Shown in pieces: positions 36,414 to 49,085 of a stretch of 64,000 nucleotides of DNA (the first letter of the stretch is position 1; each line of letters starts with the position of its first letter). Below the pieces are notes generated by a model, which ran no database searches, was not told where the DNA came from, and worked only from the letters and a program-made list of their open reading frames with translations. Source of the DNA: Pratylenchus scribneri (taxonomy: Eukaryota; Nematoda; Chromadorea; Rhabditida; Pratylenchidae); NCBI GenBank assembly GCA_030063045.1, contig JAQSEB010000053.1, forward strand, positions 1 through 64,000, read 5' to 3'. The translations under genes were made by a program, and so were the position numbers.

Positions 36414-39400
36414 TTTTTGAAGGGATAAATTTATTTTCAATTTTTAGAATACTTTTCTATAAATAATGAAGGGAAATAATATAAAAATTTTCGGAATTAA
36501 TAAAAATAAAAAATGTTTTCGCTTTAATTGTTCACAAAAAGTGTACATTTTGGCATGGGAATTTGGAGGGCGCAAAATTTTGGCAAAACACGGAAGTGGA
36601 AAATAATAGCAAAAATGGAGCCTCGGAAAGTGGGGGAAAAACATTGGAATTGGGGGGAATGAGGAAGTGGAATTTTTGGAGGGAAATTGTTGAGGAGGTG
36701 GGGGAGGGAGAATTGGTGTGAAAGGACACTTGAGAAGGGTGGCCGCCGGCACATTCAATTCTATAAAAGCGCAAACAATGCACAAAAATGGAGGGAAGTT
36801 GGAGGCGGAGAAGGCGGAAGTAAAATTGTTCTCGAGAGAATGGAATGGAAAAAACTACCCAAAAATGGACAAAGGACATTTTTAATGGTATAAGGATCAA
36901 TTTTAATTTTAGTATCTCATAATTCTTTTGTCCATAACTCTCCAGATTTAATATACCAATGGAAAACTCAAAGTGGTGTCCTCCAAAATTTGGTCATTAT
37001 AAATTTTATGAATTTTTAGGCTTAAAAATTTATGTTTTTGATTGCGATAAATCTTATTTTTTAGGAAAGACGACTTATTTTACAAATTATTTTAAATTTT
37101 AATAAATTAGAGAAGCCACTTTTTAAATGTTAAATTTTAAAGCTTTCAAATGGCATTTCATCTTGATAAATTGATGTTTCTTCCTTTAGGGTTATGGCCT
37201 AAAGAATGGCCGAATAGGAGGGAGGGGAATTGATGAAAGGATACTTATAGGGCGGCACATTTAAGCGCAAACAATGAACAAAAATATGGGAGGGTTGGAG
37301 GCGGTGAAAAAGGAAGTAAAATTTCTTTTGGGAGAATGGGAAAATGGAAAGGGAAACACTGCCAAAAATGGACTTGATTGTGGGCTAAAATTGTGCACTA
37401 AAGCACATTTAAATGAGGAAATTAAAATAAATGGGGAAAAGTTGCTAATGGAGGAAGTAAATTTCTTAATTTAATTTTACAATTGTGAATTTACTTAAAG
37501 CCATCAATTTTAAATGAAATTAGAGAGAGTAAAAAATTAATTAAATATTATTAAAATAAGCAGGAACTTTTTTTTGAGGAGCAAATTAATTTTTGGCCTA
37601 AGGAAACATTATAAAGAATTTGGCCAATTATTTGGAAATTGGCCAAATTGGGTAGAAAATTATTTAAATTTAGAAAATAATTTGCCCATTTTATATTCAA
37701 ATTTATATAAATGAGTTGAATATGGAATTTATAGTCTAGAATCTACATAATAGACAATGCAAATTTTATGGATAAAATTTGTTATATTAAATAGCTAAAA
37801 AATTAGGGTATTATTTATAGGCAAAGAATTGCAAAAAAATTAGTGAATTTTAATTCCTGAATGGAATTAGTTATATTAATTTACATAAAAAATTAAATTT
37901 TCTGTTGTAGTTCTTTTTAAGGAGAGATTTGTCTGAATTGGATATTTATAAATTTTTAGATTGGGATAAGATTAAATAAAAATATAGTCAATTTTTTGGC
38001 CTAAAAATGCGAATTTAATTCGAAAGAAATTTTAGAGTAATTAAAAAAATAATAAATTTCTTCAACAAAAAATTTATTAATTTATCCGTAGCCAATATTC
38101 TTACTTATTTCTCTACTGTCACATATCTCCCATCCATTTCTTACTTCCCTATTTTTCTTTCCATCATATTCATATCCCGCCATTTCTACCAATTCATTAA
38201 ATCGGAGATCACCATTGCGCTCCCCGCGGGCATCAAATTGACAGCCGATCACTTCCCTAAATGACAGCCGATCATTTCCTTAATTACTAATTTCTAGCCG
38301 GCGATCATTTCCTTATCATTTGTGCAAATATTTATTTCCCATTTTTCCCCTAATTTGGATGGATAAAACAAACATTATATGTCCTTTTGGGTTTCGGGGC
38401 TCATTTGATGATGAGATGATAATTAAAAATGTAAATAACAATTAGTTTTTTTATTCGTTTTTTGCCTTTTTTCCCTCTCATTAATTTTTCTTCCGTATTC
38501 GAATTTTTTTAGATGAAAAATGGAAAACGAGAAGTTTTAATATGAGGAAGGAAAAAAATTGAAAAAACATTGAAAAGAATCAAAACTTCCATTTCCTTGT
38601 ATTTAAATGAAGAATATAAACAGCTGTTGGTTGGGTTTTGGGTCTGATGATATCATTGTTGATGCGAATTTTGGCCAATAATAAATATTCGAATGGGTGG
38701 GCGGAAAATTTATTTACATTTAAATTTGTGCAATAATAAAAAAAAGAGGCATAATAGGTAAATTGAAAGAGAATTGAGGAACAATATATGAAGGAAAATA
38801 AACCGGGGTAAGGAAAAAAATTTAACTTGATCCGTTCTTTTGGCCATAACTCAACAATTTAATGACTAATTTTGAAAGTCTATATACCATTTGAACGCCT
38901 TAAATGTCCTCAAAAAAGCTATCTTTATAACTTTTTGTAAGTTTGAAACATTTTATAAAAGAAAAAGATTTTTCAAAAAATGCGGATCTACTATATCAAA
39001 GACTTTTGAACTTATTTTGAAACAAGAATTCATAAAATTTAGAAAACCACTTTTTATAGATACTTTGAAATTTCAAATGATATATCGCCTTCCTTTTCCG
39101 TATTTACAAATAAAAAAAGTCACACGGACGGGAATGCGGAACTGCATTTTTTTTTGTTTGCTACCTGGGCTAATATATGGCTACAAAAATAATGGAAAAT
39201 GGCGGAGGACTCACGGAAGTCAGAGGAGACAACAAAATCCACGCCTCACGTAAAAAAGTGACTAATGGGCACACTAAAGTACATTTTATGAATTTAAGCC
39301 AGTGTAAATATTAAATATATGCCTTCCAACAAGGAAGAGGAAGTTAGCATAAGCAAATTGTATATTTGCGAATTGAAAAATGGCAGGTAACGGCTATGGC

Positions 39401-42400
39401 GGGGCAAAGGCGGAAGTTGCCAATAATTACAATTTGTGGTTTTTCCCATTATCTGGAGGGCAGGGTCATTATCTGTGGGGATAGTCTATTTTTAAGGATA
39501 CGCCCCCCATATAATGACTCTTTGCCCCCCAGAGCCCAGATAATAGGAAAGTACTGTATTATGAACCAAAACGCAGAGAGTGCCACATTTTAGTAAGAGA
39601 AAGCCATCAACTTCCTTATGGCGCCCTACAAGGAATTAATTCGAGAAAGAGGAAGAAGGAAAAAAGCACTCTACAAAATTGAATCGTATGTATACGTGAA
39701 TTATTATGGATGGGAGAGAGGATTAAAAATAGTTAAAGAAGGAAATTTTGTTGGGATGGGGGATGAATTTTGGACATGGTCGAACACGTCGGATTCGGGT
39801 TTGTGGGATTAATAAATGCGTGAGATTTGGGGAGCTGGGATTGCGTCGGAATGTGTGTATTGGGCACGGCTACTGGGATTAAGCATCCCTCCATAGCCCC
39901 CACCCATATACACCACTTTTTTGGTCGCAAATTGCAACCCACAATTTCCTCCCTTTATATAAGCACTATTTGATCGCAACTCTCTTGTAGTGTAACAGAA
40001 ATTTGGGTAAAGAACATTTTTTTTGTACTTATTTGTAAATGAATAGAGGATAGAAACGTTTTGATTTATATGAATATTGGTCTTGAAATGATTTGGCTAA
40101 AGAAGGGAAATGCTTATTTTGAAGGGATTTAGTCAACCGAGAGAAATTCTGATTTTGGATTTGGAGAGTTTTGACTTTTGACCATAGGAGGGAAATGTTA
40201 TTTTTGGATCTAGGAGAAATTTGGACATGAAATTCTTGATCTTGGAGAGTTTTGGCCGAAGGAGGAATTGTTAGATTGTGAGGAGATTTGGCCAAGGAAG
40301 AAAAATTTTGGTTATCGGAGGATTTTATCAAGGAAAGGAAATCTTGGTTTTGGATAAATTTGGCAAATTTATATACATTTTGATCAATGGATTTATTTTA
40401 TAAAGTAAAATGAGTGATTGAAAAATCCGCTAAAAGTTGATAACAAGATAATTCAACAAAAATTTTCTAGGAATTCCTTTATAATTTTTTCCGAAATATT
40501 TAATGGAAAATTTTGGAATAAGCCCTTCCTTTAATTTGAAGAAATTGAGGAATTCAATTCTTGGAAGGCAAAGAATTTTTCACCAGATTAAACACAGTAA
40601 AAAGATGACGAAAATTTGAAAGGGATTGGAGAAGGAAGTAGTATTTCCTCAAAAATTTTTTCACTTACATTAATTTAAGAAAAAATGTCAGAAAAGAGGA
40701 AAGCAAATTTAATGCCAAAAATTAATTACGTAAATAACGGGAATGGATGGAGGAAGAGGGTTCACAATTTGATACTTCCACCCACGGAACATCATTAAGA
40801 TTAATTGGAAGTTGGAAATGAGAGGAGGAAGTTGGAAGTGGAAGGAAATTTTTGAAATTGTTGATAGCAAATTATAATGGGGTTGGGACTTGAGGAATGG
40901 GGATGGGTGAGAGGAAGGCCAATTATTTGATAGGAAGATGTCAACAACAAAAATTCCAAAATCCGTCAAATTATTTTGACTCATTCTTCCTTATCATTTA
41001 TATCAGCCACATTTTTATTTTCGACCTTAAGCTCTAAACATGAGTGGGCGAGGCAAAAAGTATCGTATTGTAATTGCAAATATAAAAGAGTGGCCCCCTT
41101 TTCCTAAAGTCGAAGATCGTGACGATTGACGAATAACAACGGATCAGTTTTTGACCAATAGCTCAACGAGGCTAGAGCCAAACACAGGGAGGCGATATAG
41201 CATTTCCTCTACAAAATGATTTCATTAATATTTTATCTTCATAATTAATTTTTATAAAAAAATTGGAAAGCTTGAGAATGGGTAAATATTATGGAAAAAG
41301 TTCCACTTTAGTATATATCTTTCCCTAAATAAGAAATTTTAAAAATTTTATAGTTATTTTGCAAAGAGGGAAGTCAGGCCTTTTAAACGGTATATCTCCT
41401 TCCCAGATTGGCCAAAGCCTCACTCAGTTATGTCCCAAAAACCAATGGAGATATTGAATCAAATACAGACAATTGACTCTGCATTATATTGCCCTCTTCC
41501 TAGTCTATTTGGTAAAAAAAAAAGGGAGTGATGTTGTAGGTACCTACTGCGTACACGAATGTGATTTGATTCCGAGTCTGTTTTCAAATTCGTACACTTT
41601 ATTTTATTTGGAAGAGGGGAAAGTTCACATTGGGTTCAGCGTTCAGTCTACAGTCCAATCCATCCAAAAGCAGCAAAAATGGAAAGAATGAGCGCGTGTC
41701 CTTTATTCCATTCACCCACTTTTCACTTCCTTATTCGCTACATTTTTTTGCGGAGTTTGGAGGACTCATTCCTCCTATTGCACACAAATTTACAAACTAC
41801 ACTGACACCACGGCGTCGAAATGCTTTCACGTTTTACAAACTATCTCCTCTTATTGTCAGCCGTAATAAGGAGCCGACGAAAAAAGGAGGCAAGGGAAGG
41901 CGGAAGTGAATGTATGACGGAAGATAGGGGAAGAAAGGAAGTAAATTGAGGGGAACCGGCTGCCTCCAACTCGCCTACTTTTTTTGCAACCTTCATTTGG
42001 GGAAGGGGTTTTTTGAAAGGGAAGGGGCAGGGGGATAAGGAAGGAAAAACCGAGAATGAGGTGGGTTCGAGGGGCAAAATTTCGTCGGGAGATCAGTTGA
42101 GCACAAATTTACAAACTACCTGTGGTAGTTCAATCGCCTAAAGGCCCTTTGGCGCCAGCCTTTGTCAGCCGCAAGGAGCCGACGAGAAAGGGACTGAAAA
42201 GGGAAGGCGGAAGTGAATGTACGAATAAGAGGGGGGAAGAAAGGAACTAAATTGAGGGAACCGGCTGCCTCCAACCCGCCTACTTTTTTTGCAACCTTCA
42301 TTTGGGGAAGAGGTTTTTTGAAAGGGAAGGGGGAGGGGAATAAAAGGAAGGAAAAAGCCGAGAATGAGCCGAGAACAGAGACAAATTTCGTCAGGAGGTC

Positions 42401-43810
42401 CGCTGAACACAAATTTACAAACTACACTGACACAACGGCGGTGAAATCCTTTCACATTGTATATTTTAGTTGGCGCCAGCCTCCCCTCCTCTTGTTGTCA
42501 GCCGCAACGAAGCCGAAAAAAATGGAAGGGAAGACGGAAGTGAATGCACCAATGAAAAGAGGAGAAGAAAATGAAGTAAATTGAGGGGAACCGGCTGCCT
42601 CCAACCCGCCTACTTTTTTTTTGCAACCTTCCTTTTGGGGAAGAGGTTTTTTTAATGGAGTAACGGAAAAGGGGAATGAGGAAGGAAAAGCCGAGAATAA
42701 GCCGAAAGAGAGTGGAGGGCCAAATTTAGCTTTGAAAGGGAAACAGGCTTCTCCTTTCCGCTTCTTTCGGCGCCTGGGGCTGAAAGTTTTTTTTTGAGGG
42801 GGAGAGGGGGAACAAGGAAGGAAAAGCCGAAGGGGCCAAATTTCGGCTTTGGGAGGGAAACACAGGCTTCTCGTATTCCGCATTTTACATTTTTATGTGG
42901 TCTATTTTTGGACGCGGCTCACATTATTTACCCATCACAAGGGGGGGGGGGGGGGAATCGAGAAAATTACTTCCGGGTTTATCTTTCCATCGGGAAAAGA
43001 AAGAAGGGAAGTAAAAAGGTGGAAGGGAATTATTTTGTACAAAATATTCTGAAAATTTATTTATGTCCATTTTTACGGGGTTTCGTTTAAATAAAGGACG
43101 AAATGGATGTGGCGATTAGTGAAGGAATTAGGCAAAAAATGTGGCCTAATTTAGGGTGAATTTGGCCTCATTTATATAAAAAAATTATTAATAAGAAGAT
43201 AAATTTTGGAGGAAGCTGGTTAAACTTGAAAATATGCTGGAAAGCGGAAATGGACATGGAATGGGGTTTTGTTTGATTTTTTGCCTCAATGTTTTGTGCA
43301 CTTTATAATCATTTAATTTTAGTGTAGCCATTTTGCATAAATTTGGAAATATTTAATTTTAATTTGTTTGATTTTCTCCAATTATGATGATAATTTAGGT
43401 ATATGTATGAATAATTTTGGTAACATCAAAATTAGCCAAAAATTTTGATTATAAAAATTGAAATTTTTAAGGCCATAAAATCGGCCATTTAATTTAAATT
43501 CTTATTAAAAATTTCTTTGTTATGGCCAAGCAAATTACCTTAAAAAATTGTGAAATTATTCTGATTTATCCAAAATATTAAAATAAAAATTTTAATCTCG
43601 AAGGCTTTTTTTTTGGCATAAAATGGTCAAATTTATTTTTATAAATAATTTTTTGTCCTATGATCCTAGTACTTGTTCAATATAAAAAACAGGCAAATTC
43701 CTCAAAAATTTGGATTAATTAATTTTGGACTAATTAATTAAAATTATTTAATTTTTATAATTTATTTATATTTAAATTTAGCTATTAAATTTGATTTTTT
43801 TTTTAATTAA
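36414..43810. other. Gene-poor, purine-rich region with duplicated segments
   Basis: No supported exon or RNA was found over about 7.4 kb. A segment at about 36700-36880 recurs at about 37215-37385 (shared AAGCGCAAACAATG.ACAAAA and GGAGGCGG.GAA.). Bases 39437-39550 form an imperfect foldback (CATTATCTGGAGGGCAGGGT against its complement). The 40-43 kb part is GGAA-rich. Confidence 0.5.
41775..42710. repeat. Triplicated unit of about 310 bp
   Basis: Three direct copies begin near CACAAATTTACAAACTAC (41784, 42098 and 42408). Each contains GAACCGGCTGCCTCCAAC, then TTTTTTTGCAACCTTC and a run of GGGGAAG. The copies keep long antisense frames open, but codon patterns differ and no start is shared, so I read it as non-coding. 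Confidence 0.75.
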
Positions 43811-43815
43811 ACCAG

Positions 43816-44049
43816 TCCCTTCGGGACTGCTTTAGCGGTTAGACTGGGCGAAATATAATAATAAATTATTTTTGAAAGCGCGGGGCGCTTTAAGGACCCC
43901 TAGTTGATTTGTAGATTTCGGAAAAAAATTATGACATTCTGTGTTAAAATATTTGTATTTTTAAATTCCCATTCTTTTTGGCCTGCTTCGCTCGTCTCCT
44001 AAACTTTTTCAGCAAGGCTCGCTCCGCTCGCCCATTATTATATAGTAGA
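43816..44049 (-). mobile_element. Helitron terminal segment
   Basis: Read on the minus strand, the segment opens at 44049 with TCTACTATATAATAATGGGC and GAGCGGAGCGAGCC, a typical Helitron 5' start (TC, then AT-rich). It ends with the hairpin CAGTCCC-GAA-GGGACTG. Read on the plus strand it also shows a Helitron 3'-type signature: the stem AAAGCGC-GGG-GCGCTTT (43875-43891), then CTAG at 43900-43903 followed by T. I cannot tell whether this is the 5' end of a second, truncated element or part of the Rep/helicase element next to it. Confidence 0.5.
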
Positions 44050-44561
44050 ACTCACTTTGCTCGCCTTGTTTATTTACCACTTTCGCTCCCCAAAAGTGTT
44101 GTGTTCAATTGGGGTTAGCCTCTTCAACCTGGCTCACAACAGCCGCTGTTCTTGGGCGAAGAGTTACCGGCGTACGGCCGCGAGGAGGCCTGCGAGGTGT
44201 GGAAACCTTGTACGCCAACAGGCCGGTGGAACCACATTTATAATTTCGTTTGATGCAATGGCAATCAAATCCAATGCATCGCAAGGCGGACTGGTGGACA
44301 ATCCTCTGGGTCTTTTTCTAAACCCACATCCAACCATCGACCTCGCCTTCACCGACCTGCCCCCATCCTATTTCATTCTTTCGAATGCAGTCAACGGTTA
44401 AATTGACCGACCCAACGGTTCAGCCCATTCAACCATGCTCCGGTAAAGTAATACCATCCTTGCATAGGAATGGGTGGCCAATCCAACCGGGACAGGGTAT
44501 TATCAAACTTTATTTTTGACTGCATTTGTTCTGCTGTGGATTTCAACTGCGAGGATTGCAG

Positions 44562-47500
44562 CTATTCATTCAGGAAATCCAATCCTTCAGCAACAATATT
44601 TTTTACATAAATACTGCCCGTTTTGGGGTTAGTTGGAGCATTTGGTGCATAAATGCGATAGCCTGTCTCTCTTGTTACTCGAGACATAGCACTGTACAAA
44701 TTCCCGTGTGCAAAGACTTCTTGGGACAAATCAAGACCCATTTGATTGACCGATTGGCCTTGTGCTTTCATAATGGTCATTGCGAATGCAAGACGCACTG
44801 GGAATTGGAAACGACGGAATTTAATTCCATCTATGCGACCTTTTTCTTCATAATCGCACCAACATCTATTAAGGCAAACTTGCTTTCCGGTGCCTGCATT
44901 GGTACCGGTAATCACCTCTGCCATGATGATGTTATCATGCAAGCTCTTAATGACCATTCGTGTGCCATTGACAAGTCCTCGAGCAACAGCAAGATTTTTC
45001 AAGAGGACTATAATTGCTCCTTCTTTGAGCTTCAATTCATGTAATGGCAAGCCGGAAGGATTAAATTTATTCAATGCTTCTTCCTCGTCATCGGCTGCAT
45101 TAATATCGAATGGTCTTTCGATTAATGATTCATCTGTAGAAAGATAAATCTTTTCTTTGGTCTTTAGCATTCCAAGAATTCGGCTATTAATGCCATCAAC
45201 AGTGACATTATGTGGCGCCAACATCAGTCTCTTTAAGAGCTGTTGTGGATTATTCAATGCCTGTCCATTGTCAGAGACAAAATTTAACAGCTGATCTGAT
45301 GTGTAAGCCACATTTTCTTTAGGAATTTCCACAAGCTCCGCATTAGGGTCAGAACCAAATTGATTGAGCTTTCTTGTGAATTCGCGCTCACCCGGACCTT
45401 GACGCATATTTATGGTCAGGCGAAGCAGATTTTTGCGGAATAATGGCCATAATTTGGAATATTGAATGCAAGCTGCAACTTGCGCCTCCATTATGGAATG
45501 TGGGACAACTGGCAAGTTTTGTTTAAAATCGCCAGAAATGACTACAACCTTCCCACCAAATGGTAAATGCTTCAATTGCTTTATTGCTAACTGCTTGCAG
45601 ACACGATCAATTGCTTCAAACATGTGTTTTGGAAGCATAGAAACCTCATCAATGAGGATCATGTCTGCCACTCGAATTCGTTGGCCATGGAAGCTTTGAA
45701 CTGATATTGATGGCGTATAGTCCTCTTCAATATCAAGTGTAAATCTGAATACAGAATGAACTGTAGTTCCTCCGAAGAGAAGAGTGGCAGCGCAGCCTGT
45801 ATAGGCGCAAGCGATTACTTTCTTTTTCATTTCACGAAATTTTCTAACGAAATGATTGAACAGGACTGTTTTTCCTGTGCCACCGTCACCATATACGAAG
45901 TATGTTCGTGAAACCTTATCATCGAATGGTGAGGCCTTAATCGCCTTTTGAACTTGTTTAAAAGCTTCTTCTTGATCCGCATTCAATTTGAATGAACTTT
46001 GCGGCTTACTTTGATCGACATCATCGTCGTCGTCAAATAGATCAGAACCGAAGAAATATCGGTCGATTGCCTGATCGACATCTCTTGTGAATGACACATT
46101 TGGCAATGGGAGTTGGAAATTCTCCATGGTCAGACCGTAGTCTGCCAATTGCGCTTCAATCACGGCTAAAGCATGATCGATTCGGCGTAATCGTTCTGGG
46201 TGATTTTTAGGCACGCCAAGAATTCGCGCATGACTGAACATGAATTCAATGAATTTCTCCCAAAGCGCCAAAGCATTGCTTGGGTTACCAAATACCAAAA
46301 TTTGCACGAAAAGATCGCGAAATTGTGCTCCAATTATGCCTTGTTGGGAGGCCTCGTTGAGAGTTCGTTCCCAAACGGTATCATCCATAAGGAGACCGTG
46401 TAGACGTGCTGCTTCAACAAATGACTCACACATGTAGCCATCCACGTCTTTCAAGGCATCTGGATCGCCAGGAAAATGACGCATGAGCACATAAAGAGCA
46501 AAAAGCTCTTGATTTTTAGGCTGTGGTCGATAAATTCGACCAATAATAGGCTTCTTGTTTTTATTAGCCCTTTTAGCGACAATGCGCTTTTTCCAAGCTT
46601 TCGAGTTTTTATCATATGAATATTTTTCGGGCATTTGATCATATCGAATGTTTTTGATCTCAGGATCATCGGCCCAAGTCCAACTACCATCAATTCGTTG
46701 GACGGATTCTCCCGATGCCCATTGTGCCCAATATTCGGTGAGCATTGTCTTCGGCAATTCGCCAGCTTCGACGCGTTCTAGCGCCTCTTCTGTTTCTCTG
46801 CCTTTGAAATAGATAGGCTGATTATCTGGCAAATGAATGGTGAGACGAATGACCACATGTGACATGCGGACATATGGCGCAGAAATAATGCGACAGAATG
46901 CTTCGCATGGTGAGCGATAGTACATTCGCGCAAATCTGGCGGGTTCATCAATGTTCACCTCACCATTTTCAAGCTTGACACAGCTTTGATCTGCACTTTT
47001 CAATGGATATTTAGTCAAATAAGCCATATTTGTGCTTTCGCCATAGCAATAGGCTAAATTATGATGCGTCTCATAATTTAAAAGGATTAATGGCGAATAG
47101 GGGACAACATGACGATTGTCGTATATTTGTGTCACACCCCCTTTTTTAACCATTATTATTTCGCCGCCATCTTCTGGGCTTGGTCTTTTGTGTTTAGCTG
47201 GACGATCTTCATAAAGGAATGTCTCTTTGCTAAAATCATGTGGAAAGCCTTTATTGCATTTTCCATTTTTAATTGGTCCACAAAAATCATCTCGGCAATC
47301 GTGTAATTGATATTGGATAACCAATTCACGTATTCTTCTGAGTGCGTTTGCCTGATCTGATTTGTCATCAGGGTTCGGCAATTTTGGAATGAAAGCCCAA
47401 ATATAATCGTCAATGATTGACGGAATCGCCTCTATTTCAGTAACAATGATGCGATGAAAATGAGGTCCGCCTCTTTTTTGGAATTCCATGCTTTCAACAT

Positions 47501-48281
47501 AGCCGAGTTGTTTTCCAAAGCCATTGGCTTCATTTATTTTGCGATAAATGTCTTGTGTTTTATCAATGTAAAGTTCTACAAGAACATCTGGTCGATCAAT
47601 CAAAGCTTGACCATTTTTATACATTTGCGGTTTAATTTCGATCCATTGTGGATTGGATGTGAATGTGAGCAAGAACATTGCTCGACCGGGCTTCCTTACT
47701 TGATTGATAATTGTACAACCATCAGTGTATTTCTCTTTGAAATATGGCCGGAAGCCTGGCATGTTTGCGCGGAACAAAACAACTTTTCCTAAAGCATCCG
47801 AGGACGCAAGGCCAGCTTGTCTCGCTAAGAATTCCAGCATTTCCTTTGGCAATTCTTTGCGAAGATCCATTTCTGGAGTACGCAAGAATGTGAAAACTTG
47901 ATCATCAATTCTTGCTGCATAATCAAGCAGGAATCTTTGGCTAAGTCCGCCACCTGCACTCCAAATGTGATGATATTTGTCATTTATAGGACTTCTTATT
48001 CCAAGTCGATAACGAATATATGCCCGATATGACAGGAATTTTCGTTTTGAACCTTCATCACCATAAAGGTCTATGGAATCAGTGTCGCTTTCAGCGATAG
48101 ATGAAGTTTCGCTTTGCTCATCAGCCAAGGAAATATCAGAGTCAGCATCTTCATCATCTAATGATTTATTTTTCAGCTGAATTTTCTTGACCTTTTTGGC
48201 TGGCTTTTTATATGGAATATCTTTACGATAGCCCAAATCACCATTAATGAACAGGAGTGGGTAAAGTAGGGAGTCAGTCAT
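44562..48281 (-). CDS. Helitron Rep/helicase transposase
   Basis: One uninterrupted frame of 1239 codons, the rolling-circle transposase of a Helitron. The Helitron-like N region is near residues 1-20 (TDSLLYPLLFINGDLGY). The HUH-type Rep nuclease motif QKRGGPHFHRIIV has its two histidines near 274 and 276. A Cys/His cluster DDFCGPIKNGKCNKGFPH lies near 331-348. The two-tyrosine motif is YLTKY (about 421-425). The SF1/Pif1 helicase has Walker A GDGGTGKT (about 798-805), Walker B LIDEVSML, GDFKQNLPVV, NMR, and motif VI YSAMSRV near the C terminus. The protein nicks and rejoins single-stranded DNA and unwinds it. The frame stays open upstream of the ATG to a TAG near 48440, so the true N terminus may be longer or spliced. 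GC content is clearly above the surroundings and there are no lesions, which suggests recent insertion. Confidence 0.93.
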   Translation of the reverse strand: MTDSLLYPLLFINGDLGYRKDIPYKKPAKKVKKIQLKNKSLDDEDADSDISLADEQSETSSIAESDTDSIDLYGDEGSKRKFLSYRAYIRYRLGIRSPINDKYHHIWSAGGGLSQRFLLDYAARIDDQVFTFLRTPEMDLRKELPKEMLEFLARQAGLASSDALGKVVLFRANMPGFRPYFKEKYTDGCTIINQVRKPGRAMFLLTFTSNPQWIEIKPQMYKNGQALIDRPDVLVELYIDKTQDIYRKINEANGFGKQLGYVESMEFQKRGGPHFHRIIVTEIEAIPSIIDDYIWAFIPKLPNPDDKSDQANALRRIRELVIQYQLHDCRDDFCGPIKNGKCNKGFPHDFSKETFLYEDRPAKHKRPSPEDGGEIIMVKKGGVTQIYDNRHVVPYSPLILLNYETHHNLAYCYGESTNMAYLTKYPLKSADQSCVKLENGEVNIDEPARFARMYYRSPCEAFCRIISAPYVRMSHVVIRLTIHLPDNQPIYFKGRETEEALERVEAGELPKTMLTEYWAQWASGESVQRIDGSWTWADDPEIKNIRYDQMPEKYSYDKNSKAWKKRIVAKRANKNKKPIIGRIYRPQPKNQELFALYVLMRHFPGDPDALKDVDGYMCESFVEAARLHGLLMDDTVWERTLNEASQQGIIGAQFRDLFVQILVFGNPSNALALWEKFIEFMFSHARILGVPKNHPERLRRIDHALAVIEAQLADYGLTMENFQLPLPNVSFTRDVDQAIDRYFFGSDLFDDDDDVDQSKPQSSFKLNADQEEAFKQVQKAIKASPFDDKVSRTYFVYGDGGTGKTVLFNHFVRKFREMKKKVIACAYTGCAATLLFGGTTVHSVFRFTLDIEEDYTPSISVQSFHGQRIRVADMILIDEVSMLPKHMFEAIDRVCKQLAIKQLKHLPFGGKVVVISGDFKQNLPVVPHSIMEAQVAACIQYSKLWPLFRKNLLRLTINMRQGPGEREFTRKLNQFGSDPNAELVEIPKENVAYTSDQLLNFVSDNGQALNNPQQLLKRLMLAPHNVTVDGINSRILGMLKTKEKIYLSTDESLIERPFDINAADDEEEALNKFNPSGLPLHELKLKEGAIIVLLKNLAVARGLVNGTRMVIKSLHDNIIMAEVITGTNAGTGKQVCLNRCWCDYEEKGRIDGIKFRRFQFPVRLAFAMTIMKAQGQSVNQMGLDLSQEVFAHGNLYSAMSRVTRETGYRIYAPNAPTNPKTGSIYVKNIVAEGLDFLNE

Positions 48282-48409
48282 TGGATGATTAGGCCAACAT
48301 TCAGTCAGCCCTCCCTTCTTTGTAATCCAAATACCATTTATTGGGATTGGATCATCTGTTGAAGATGACCAAATGGCAAATAAGTAGTATATAGTACAAT
48401 TTTTCCACA

Positions 48410-48500
48410 GTTTGATCTTTGATCCCTTAGCTCGATCCTATCGAGCTAAGATTGATCATTGATCACTTAGCCAAATCCTACCGAGCTACTTTAGAAGATT
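48410..48500. other. Palindromic hairpin upstream of the Helitron ORF
   Basis: CTTAGCTCGAT-CCT-ATCGAGCTAAG (about 48426-48450) is a perfect 11-bp stem. It is followed by a partial copy, CTTAGCCAAATCCTACCGAG. It may be a Helitron subterminal hairpin or a local palindrome. Confidence 0.5.
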
Positions 48501-48663
48501 GATCTCTTAATTACGTCAATTAATTAATTGACACATTGTGTCTATTCATTGAAGAGACATAATTAACTTTTTAATCTTTAATTTTTTAAGAAATTAATTA
48601 ATTTTAAATTAATTACTAATTATCTTTAGACAATTTTGAGTTACCATTGGCAATTCAAAAATT

Positions 48664-48745
48664 ACTCGACCCGACCGGGAATTGAACCCGAGCCGAGCCG
48701 ACCAAAATAAATCCATAGCCTTCACCTTTCGGCTATTCGGCCGTT
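48664..48745 (-). other. tRNA-like, SINE-type unit
   Basis: On the minus strand, an A-box-like ACGGCCGAATAGCCGAAAGG is followed about 45 bases later by a B-box-like GGGTTCAATTCCCG. The last 7 bases before the T-arm partner do not pair with the 5' end, so it is not a complete tRNA. It fits the head of a tRNA-derived SINE or a decayed class II tRNA. Confidence 0.5.
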
Positions 48746-48839
48746 GGATGAGGGAACATTCAATTTTGCTCATATACCATCCACTACCTCCAACCAATTC
48801 CCCTTTTTCCCTCATGAGTGAAAAGGAGGACCATTGCTT

Positions 48840-49085
48840 TTTGACATAAGGGAAGGACAGTAGTGGGCAAACATAGGAGTGTAGTGGGAAGAGAAATTCA
48901 CCTGCTATAAGCGAGCCAAAAAAGGAAGGACTGTAGTGGGCACACATAGGATTGTAGTGGGAAGGGAAATTCACCTGTTATGGACGAACCATAAGGGAAG
49001 GGAAGGACTGTAGTGGGCACAGATAGGAGTGTAGTGAGAAGGGAAATTCACCTGCTATGGACGAACCAAAATGAAGGAAGGATAA
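48840..49085. repeat. Tandem repeat of about 85 bp
   Basis: Three copies containing GAAGGACTGTAGTGGGCA, TAGGAGTGTAGTGGGAAG and GGAAATTCACCTGCTATG. Confidence 0.85.

Noticed and set aside
41841..42883. Antisense frames with FLPFPFKKPLPQ repeats
   Set aside because: They arise from a triplicated purine-rich unit, frames differ between copies, and none resembles a known protein.
44057..45147. Plus-strand frames opposite the Helitron ORF
   Set aside because: They are mirror frames of the intact Rep/helicase, lack motifs and are interrupted irregularly.
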